In this document: positions 59,669 to 64,000 of the stretch, in pieces
Numbering within the stretch: position 1 is the first letter of the stretch
Layout of the letters: every line of letters starts with the position of its first letter
Origin: Clostridia bacterium
GTDB lineage: Bacteria; Bacillota; Clostridia; Oscillospirales; CAG-272
Direction of reading: 5' to 3'
DNA: 64,000 nt
Assembly: GCA_017463485.1 (NCBI GenBank)
Contig: JAFTPD010000012.1
Location: forward strand, 1 to 64,000
Notes under the pieces: model-generated
The model's input: only the letters and a program-made list of their open reading frames with translations
Databases searched by the model: none
Told to the model about the DNA's origin: nothing
Translations under genes and position numbers: made by a program

Positions 59669-60223
59669 ATGTCAACCCAATACAACCAAAGCCAATCACC
59701 GACGTCCGTCCGTCGGGACTCCTCGGCAATTCGTCGCGGAGATATATTTTACGCAGATCTCAGCCCCGTCGTAGGCTCGGAGCAGGGCGGACTGCGCCCC
59801 GTGCTTATCGTGCAGAACGACGTCGGCAACCGACACAGTCCCACCGTTATCGCCGCTGCCATCACCTCGCGTATGGGCAAGGCAAAGCTCCCTACCCACA
59901 TTGATATTTACGCCGACAAGGTAGGACTTGCAAAGGATTCGGTCATACTGCTTGAACAGATACGCACGCTCGACAAGCGCAGGCTGCGCGAAAAAATGGG
60001 ACACCTTGACGACGAGGTCATGGATAAGGTAAACAACGCCATTGCCGTCAGCTTCGGACTGCACGAGGGCAACCGTCAGCCTGCGGCAGACACCGCAGGT
60101 GAGGAACGCGAGCCGCACCGCGCACAAACGGGTAAGGAGCGCGTAGTCACACCTATCTCCCACCCTGCCGCCGTGGCGAATACATCACAAAATGACGGTC
60201 AGCCTCCCAATACCGTAACGTAA
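59669..60223 (+). CDS. MazF/PemK-type endoribonuclease with long C-terminal tail, no adjacent antitoxin
   Basis: 184 residues. The MazF core is about 22-136: [48 protein letters not shown] and [13 protein letters not shown]. MazF toxins cleave RNA at short sequences. Family members are about 115 residues; here a polar N-terminal extension of 20 and a disordered Pro/Thr/Glu-rich tail of about 48 residues are added. No MazE-like gene lies on either side. GGAGGA precedes the ATG. Confidence 0.87.
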   Translation: MSTQYNQSQSPTSVRRDSSAIRRGDIFYADLSPVVGSEQGGLRPVLIVQNDVGNRHSPTVIAAAITSRMGKAKLPTHIDIYADKVGLAKDSVILLEQIRTLDKRRLREKMGHLDDEVMDKVNNAIAVSFGLHEGNRQPAADTAGEEREPHRAQTGKERVVTPISHPAAVANTSQNDGQPPNTVT

Positions 60224-60297
60224 AGCACGCCGCTCCGCCCGAACACGGCGGGGCTGTGTTTTATCAATAAATTTTACGGATTTTTACAGTTTACCTA

Positions 60298-60326
60298 TTG
60301 ATTTTTAACGGGATATGTGGTAAAAT
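60298..60326 (+). promoter_or_regulatory. Promoter of fba
   Basis: TTGATT (60298-60303), 17 bases, TAAAAT (60321-60326). Confidence 0.65.
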
Positions 60327-60379
60327 ATAGCGTAAAAATTAAATCGGCGGCGAATATTGCCGCCCGAAAGGATGTAAAT

Positions 60380-61345
60380 ATGGCTCTTGTAAACACAAAA
60401 GAGATGTTCAAGAAGGCATACGAAGGCGGCTACGCTATCGGTGCATTCAACATCAACAACATGGAAATTATTCAGGCGATCACCGAGGCGGCGGCTGAGG
60501 AAAAGTCCCCCGTTATCCTTCAGGTATCTGCAGGCGCACGCAAGTACGCAAAGCACGAGTACCTTATGGGACTTGCTAAGGCGGCTATTGCCGACAGCGG
60601 TATCGACCTTGCTCTCCACCTCGACCACGGCGCAGATTTCGAGATCTGCAAGGCGTGCATCGACGGTGGCTTCTCATCCGTTATGATCGACGGCTCTCAC
60701 TACTCCTTTGAGGAGAATATCGAGGTTACCAAGAAGGTAGTTGACTACGCTCACGAGCGCGGTGTTACCGTTGAGGGTGAGCTTGGCAGACTTGCAGGCG
60801 TTGAGGACGACGTTAAGGTTTCTGCCGAGGATTCCTCCTACACCCGTCCCGAGGAGGTTGAGGAGTTCGTTTCCAAGACCGGTGTTGACTCCCTCGCTAT
60901 TGCTATCGGTACCTCCCACGGCGCATATAAGTTCACGCCCGAGCAGTGCACGAGAAACGAAAAGGGTATCCTCGTTCCTCCCCCTCTCCGCTTTGATATT
61001 CTCGAGGAGATCATGGAAAAGATCCCCGGATTCCCGATAGTTCTGCACGGCGCATCCTCCGTATCTCAGGAGCACGTCAAGGAGATCAACGCTCTCGGCG
61101 GTCAGCTTCCCGACGCGGTAGGTATCCCCGAGGAGCAGCTCCGCAAGGCTGCTACCCTTGCAGTTTGTAAGATCAATATCGACTCCGATATCCGCCTCGC
61201 TATGACCGCAGGCATCCGTCGTGTGTTCAGTGCAAAGCCCTCCGCATTCGACCCCAGAGAGTATCTCACCGTGGCTCGCGCAGAGGTCAAGGAAATGGTC
61301 AAGCACAAGATCGCAAACGTTCTCGGCTCGTCCGGAACGCTTTGA
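60380..61345 (+). CDS. fba: Fructose-bisphosphate aldolase, class II
   Basis: 321 residues from the ATG at 60380 with GAAAGGA upstream. Class II signatures: GAFNINNMEI, ALHLDHGAD (catalytic Asp and zinc His), GSHYSFEENI, VEGELGRLAGVED, IGTSHGAYKF and VLHGASSV, then NIDSDIRLAM. It cleaves fructose 1,6-bisphosphate in glycolysis with zinc. It is cotranscribed with a thioesterase gene that starts five bases after its stop. Confidence 0.96.
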   Translation: MALVNTKEMFKKAYEGGYAIGAFNINNMEIIQAITEAAAEEKSPVILQVSAGARKYAKHEYLMGLAKAAIADSGIDLALHLDHGADFEICKACIDGGFSSVMIDGSHYSFEENIEVTKKVVDYAHERGVTVEGELGRLAGVEDDVKVSAEDSSYTRPEEVEEFVSKTGVDSLAIAIGTSHGAYKFTPEQCTRNEKGILVPPPLRFDILEEIMEKIPGFPIVLHGASSVSQEHVKEINALGGQLPDAVGIPEEQLRKAATLAVCKINIDSDIRLAMTAGIRRVFSAKPSAFDPREYLTVARAEVKEMVKHKIANVLGSSGTL

Positions 61346-61349
61346 TCGA

Positions 61350-62099
61350 ATGAAGTATTCGGAAAATTACACTACGAGGTGGCACGACACGGATTCGTGC
61401 CACTTCCTTCGTCCCACGGCAATTTTGACATATATGCAAGAGACAGCCAACCACCAGTGCCGTGATTATAACATGGACCTCAACGAGCTGTATAGGAACG
61501 AAGGGCTCGGATTTTTGCTCAGCAGAATACAGCTGACCGTTCACAAGCCGATTTTTGCATACGAGGACATCACGGTAAATACATGGTGCACCGAATCCAA
61601 AAGCTACGCCTTCATGCGCTATTTTGAAATACTGCGCGGCGGCGATAAGGTTGCCGAGGCTATGTCCACGTGGGCACTGTTCGACGCAAATGCGAAAACT
61701 CTTGTCAGAGGAAGCGATTTCAAGCGCGATTTTCCTTACGACGAGGCTCCCGATGCATCCCGCTTCCCACCGAGAGTACGCATACCTTCAAGCGTTGTGT
61801 TGGACGTTGTAGGTGAGCGAAAAATAACATACAGCGATATTGATTTCAATCTCCACATGAACAACACGAAATACCCCGATATGATATGCGACTATCTGCC
61901 CGACATGACGGGCAAGTGGGTAAAGGAAATATCTGTTTCCTACCTCAAGGAGGCGGCGTTTGGCGACTCGCTCACCGTTTTCCGACACCCCGCCGAGCTG
62001 TCCGAGGGAGATGAGGGAGAGGCTTATCTCGTCCGCACCCTGCGCTCTGACGGAGAGACTAACATCGACGCATATATTCGCTTGTCGGGAAAGGAATAA
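61350..62099 (+). CDS. Acyl-ACP thioesterase
   Basis: 249 residues from the ATG at 61350. The double hot-dog fold of bacterial FatA/FatB-like thioesterases is visible: TRWHDTDSCHFLRP, QETANHQCRDYNMD, FLLSRIQLTV, VNTWCTESKSYAFMRYFEI, and the catalytic Asn-His region DFNLHMNNTKYPD. It releases fatty acids from acyl carrier protein. It has only a weak ribosome site, so it probably relies on coupling to fba. It may connect functionally with the DegV/FakA pair, which recycles free fatty acids. Confidence 0.9.
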   Translation: MKYSENYTTRWHDTDSCHFLRPTAILTYMQETANHQCRDYNMDLNELYRNEGLGFLLSRIQLTVHKPIFAYEDITVNTWCTESKSYAFMRYFEILRGGDKVAEAMSTWALFDANAKTLVRGSDFKRDFPYDEAPDASRFPPRVRIPSSVVLDVVGERKITYSDIDFNLHMNNTKYPDMICDYLPDMTGKWVKEISVSYLKEAAFGDSLTVFRHPAELSEGDEGEAYLVRTLRSDGETNIDAYIRLSGKE

Positions 62100-62110
62100 A
62101 GGAGATTGCT

Positions 62111-62821
62111 ATGAAAATAACCACCGTACTTTTTGACCTTGACGGAACTCTGCTTCCAATGGATATGGACGTATTTATCAAGACGTATTTTGGCGAGCTT
62201 GCAAAGTATCTCGCGCCCCGTGGCTACGAGCCGCAACGGCTTATTGCGACCGTGTGGAGCGGCACTAAAAGCATGCTCCTTAACGACGGCACATGCACAA
62301 ACGAGCAGAGATTCTGGGACAGCTTTGCCGCAGAATTCGGCGAGGACTCCAGATGCGAGGCGGAAAATCTCGAGAAATTTTACAAAAACGAATTTAATCT
62401 CGTTAAAGACATTTGCGGATACAACGCGGGCGCGGCTGAAACGGTAAAGCTTGCAAAGTCACTGGGACTTGACGTAGTGCTTGCCACCAGCCCCATCTTC
62501 CCCGCCGTCGCGACAAACGCGCGTGTGCGCTGGACGGGACTTGAGCCGTCCGATTTTTCCTACATATCCACCTACGAGAACAGCCATTACTGTAAGCCAA
62601 ATCCCAAATATTACACCGAGCTGCTTGACAAGCTGGGACTCGTCCCCGAAGAGTGCATCATGGTCGGCAACGATACCTCCGACGATATGCCCGCCGCGGC
62701 TCTTGGAATGAAGCTGTTCTTCCTTACCGATACCCTTATCAACAAAGGAAATATTGACCTCTCCCCCTACCCCCACGGCTCGTTTGGCGAGCTTCAGAAA
62801 TTTATCAGGGAAAGTGTGTAA
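62111..62821 (+). CDS. HAD family hydrolase
   Basis: 236 residues. Motif I is LFDLDGTLLPMD, motif II is in VLATSPIF, the motif III Lys is in YCKPNPKYY, and motif IV is MVGNDTSDDMPA. A helical cap lies between motifs I and II, as in C1-cap phosphatases. The substrate is unknown. AAAGGAG precedes the ATG, 11 bases after the thioesterase gene. Confidence 0.9.
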   Translation: MKITTVLFDLDGTLLPMDMDVFIKTYFGELAKYLAPRGYEPQRLIATVWSGTKSMLLNDGTCTNEQRFWDSFAAEFGEDSRCEAENLEKFYKNEFNLVKDICGYNAGAAETVKLAKSLGLDVVLATSPIFPAVATNARVRWTGLEPSDFSYISTYENSHYCKPNPKYYTELLDKLGLVPEECIMVGNDTSDDMPAAALGMKLFFLTDTLINKGNIDLSPYPHGSFGELQKFIRESV

Positions 62822-62832
62822 AAAAACAAAGA

Positions 62833-62861
62833 ACGCCGTGCGCTTTCGCACGGCGTGTTTT
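62833..62861. terminator. Terminator between HAD and UlaG-like genes
   Basis: ACGCCGTGCG (62833-62842) pairs with CGCACGGCGT (62847-62856) around CTTT, followed by GTTTTG; A-runs flank the other side. Confidence 0.87.
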
Positions 62862-62865
62862 GTAT

Positions 62866-63693
62866 TCAATTCTCGTAAATGTATCTCTCGCCCGGGCGGA
62901 AAATGTGGAAGCACAGCTCCTTATTCGTCGCATCCACAGCGTCAACAAAGGATGCGTTTGAAATTCCGTTGACTGCGTAGAGGTCGATATGCATAGGAAT
63001 CAGCAGCTTTGCGCCAACGTGTGTGCAAAGCTCAGTTGCCTCGTATGCATCCATATTTCCGATAATATCCTTGATATATCTCTTATAATAGGAACGTCCG
63101 TTGACAGGCAGGCACATGATATCCACCTTCCCAAGGTACTCCTCAAGTCCGTCGTAGATACAGCAATCGCCCGCATGATATACAGTAGTATCACCGAGAG
63201 TCACCTTGTATCCGAGCGCGTCGTATCTTCCCTCGCTATCAGTGACGAGATCCTCGTGAGCCGAGGGCAAAGGGAGTGCGGAAAATCCTTCGCACAGCTC
63301 AACCTTCTTCCCTGCAAGCGCAGGGATGATATCCTTTTTATTGACACCGTATCCTGCAACGGTATCAACGATAGGCGCGGGAACGATATACTTTGCTTTC
63401 TTGTTTACTTTGGACATAGCGCCGAGAGTTTCGGGATCGGCGTGGTCGTAGTGACTGTGAGAGCAGAAAACGTAGTCCACGAAATCCAGCTCCTCGCCAG
63501 TGATAGGCGTGTCGTAAACTCTCTCCCACTTGACAAGCTCACTGCAGCAGTTCTTGTCAACGTAGTCCGAAAGATATGCGTCAAACAAGAGATATTTGCC
63601 CTCTGCTTTCAGCAGAATACTTTCCTGTCCCAAGTAAAATATGCCGATCTGACCGGGCAGAAGCTGTGTATTCAAAATCTTATTCTTCAACAT
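62866..63693 (-). CDS. UlaG-like MBL-fold metallohydrolase
   Basis: 275 residues. Metal motif CSHSHYDHADPE, later AGDCC and PMHIDLYA blocks, and the early QESILLKAEGKYLLFDAYLSD match the UlaG/L-ascorbate-6-phosphate lactonase branch. It probably hydrolyses a phosphorylated sugar lactone or a related ester. Its promoter is superimposed on that of the divergent ROK-type regulator, which may therefore repress it. Confidence 0.86.
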   Translation of the reverse strand: MLKNKILNTQLLPGQIGIFYLGQESILLKAEGKYLLFDAYLSDYVDKNCCSELVKWERVYDTPITGEELDFVDYVFCSHSHYDHADPETLGAMSKVNKKAKYIVPAPIVDTVAGYGVNKKDIIPALAGKKVELCEGFSALPLPSAHEDLVTDSEGRYDALGYKVTLGDTTVYHAGDCCIYDGLEEYLGKVDIMCLPVNGRSYYKRYIKDIIGNMDAYEATELCTHVGAKLLIPMHIDLYAVNGISNASFVDAVDATNKELCFHIFRPGERYIYEN

Positions 63694-63742
63694 AATTTCT
63701 CCTCCAAAAAATTTTGCTCGTGCGGCAGAAAATTATCCCCGC

Positions 63743-63783
63743 CTATTGACAATTATATCACGGCGTGATATAATTGTCAATAG
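63743..63783. promoter_or_regulatory. Perfect dyad forming two superimposed divergent promoters
   Basis: CTATTGACAATTATATCAC (63743-63761) and its exact complement (63765-63783) flank GGC. Plus strand: TTGACA 63746-63751, 17 bases, TATAAT 63769-63774. Minus strand by symmetry: TTGACA at 63775-63780, 17 bases, TATAAT at 63752-63757. The two promoters occupy the same DNA and are identical, so only one polymerase can bind at a time. The dyad is also a natural operator for a dimeric regulator. Confidence 0.88.
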
Positions 63784-63817
63784 ATGAAGGAAATTATTTT
63801 AAAAAGGAGGCGTTGCC

Positions 63818-64000
63818 GTGAAAAATTTCATAGATCAGCGAAACATGAAGCGGTCTAACGCCGCCGAGGTCTTCAATCTCATCCGCGAAAACGGAAAAAT
63901 GACGCGCCGCGAGATCGCCGACACCATGGACATCAGCTGGGGAGCGGTATCTACTATCGTCGCTCGGCTTATCGAGGAAGAATATCTCGTGGAGGTCAAG
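63818..64000 (+). CDS. ROK/MarR-type transcriptional regulator, N-terminal part
   Basis: 61 codons from a GTG at 63818 (AAGGAGG upstream) to the window end. The visible part is a winged-helix domain: FIDQRNMKRSNAAEVFNLI, REIADTMDISWGAVSTIV and RLIEEEYLVE. This matches the N-terminus of ROK-family (XylR/NagC-type) repressors, which continue into a sugar-kinase-like sensor domain outside the window. It is divergent from the UlaG-like gene and likely controls both. Confidence 0.75.
   Translation, partial: MKNFIDQRNMKRSNAAEVFNLIRENGKMTRREIADTMDISWGAVSTIVARLIEEEYLVEVK

Noticed and set aside
63743..63783. Dyad read as a terminator
   Set aside because: It is AT-rich, lies upstream of two divergent genes and contains perfect promoter elements on both strands.

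Overview
The window reads as a piece of chromosome from an anaerobic, spore-forming member of the Clostridia (Bacillota). Three things support this: an alpha/beta-type small acid-soluble spore protein (59202-59414), a SleC-like spore cortex-lytic gene group (33236-35660), and a Phe-type T-box leader in front of an oxygen-sensitive indolepyruvate:ferredoxin oxidoreductase. Base composition is balanced, Shine-Dalgarno sites are strong, and housekeeping promoters are close to consensus with 17-base spacers. No rRNA, tRNA, CRISPR array, prophage or insertion sequence was seen. The order or genus cannot be fixed from the sequence alone.

Layout. 1-2521: 5' part of a large secreted glycoside-hydrolase-like gene (minus strand), whose full-length paralogue lies at 54483-58904. 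2902-8340: PASTA protein, rsgA, phosphoesterase, nitroreductase, HAD phosphatase and MATE exporter. 8431-18050: aromatic-metabolism region, with a T-box (specifier UUC, Phe) driving iorA-iorB-paaK-ACT, then a separately promoted DAHP synthase, a DegV/FakA fatty-acid kinase pair and a bifunctional pheA. 18070-21480: galactokinase-like gene, small membrane protein, YycJ-like MBL protein, rlmH and a 30-residue Cys-rich membrane peptide. 21543-31185: Gfo/Idh oxidoreductase, lepA, purC, dinB, acetyltransferase, two tandem PHP-domain genes, DUF421 protein and a FAD/Rieske oxidoreductase. 31263-33091: short FNT channel plus a degenerate uronate-isomerase homologue. 33236-35660: split SleC-like sporulation group. 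35717-36614: SLOG protein and two small XRE regulators. 36646-44686: a minus-strand run of prfC, dnaE, a small gene, an M24B peptidase, an endonuclease IV-like protein and yqeG. 44849-48283: conserved helical protein, an intergenic inverted-repeat element, an M20 dipeptidase and a NodB-like protein. 48417-54411: glycyl radical enzyme with a divergent AraC regulator, phosphoesterase, YwaF-like protein and an unusual ion channel with two voltage sensors. 59202-64000: SASP, orphan MazF, fba, acyl-ACP thioesterase, HAD hydrolase, UlaG-like hydrolase and the start of a ROK-type regulator.

The observations that stand out most are these. The gene at 53080-54411 encodes two complete S1-S4 voltage-sensor domains in tandem ahead of one pore whose K+ filter motif is missing. 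The Phe T-box places arylpyruvate:ferredoxin oxidoreductase and phenylacetate-CoA ligase under phenylalanine-starvation control, which suggests Phe is made by reductive carboxylation of phenylacetate. A perfect 19-base dyad at 63743-63783 forms two fully superimposed divergent promoters. Two giant secreted paralogues share a repeated, apparently unnamed beta-rich module.
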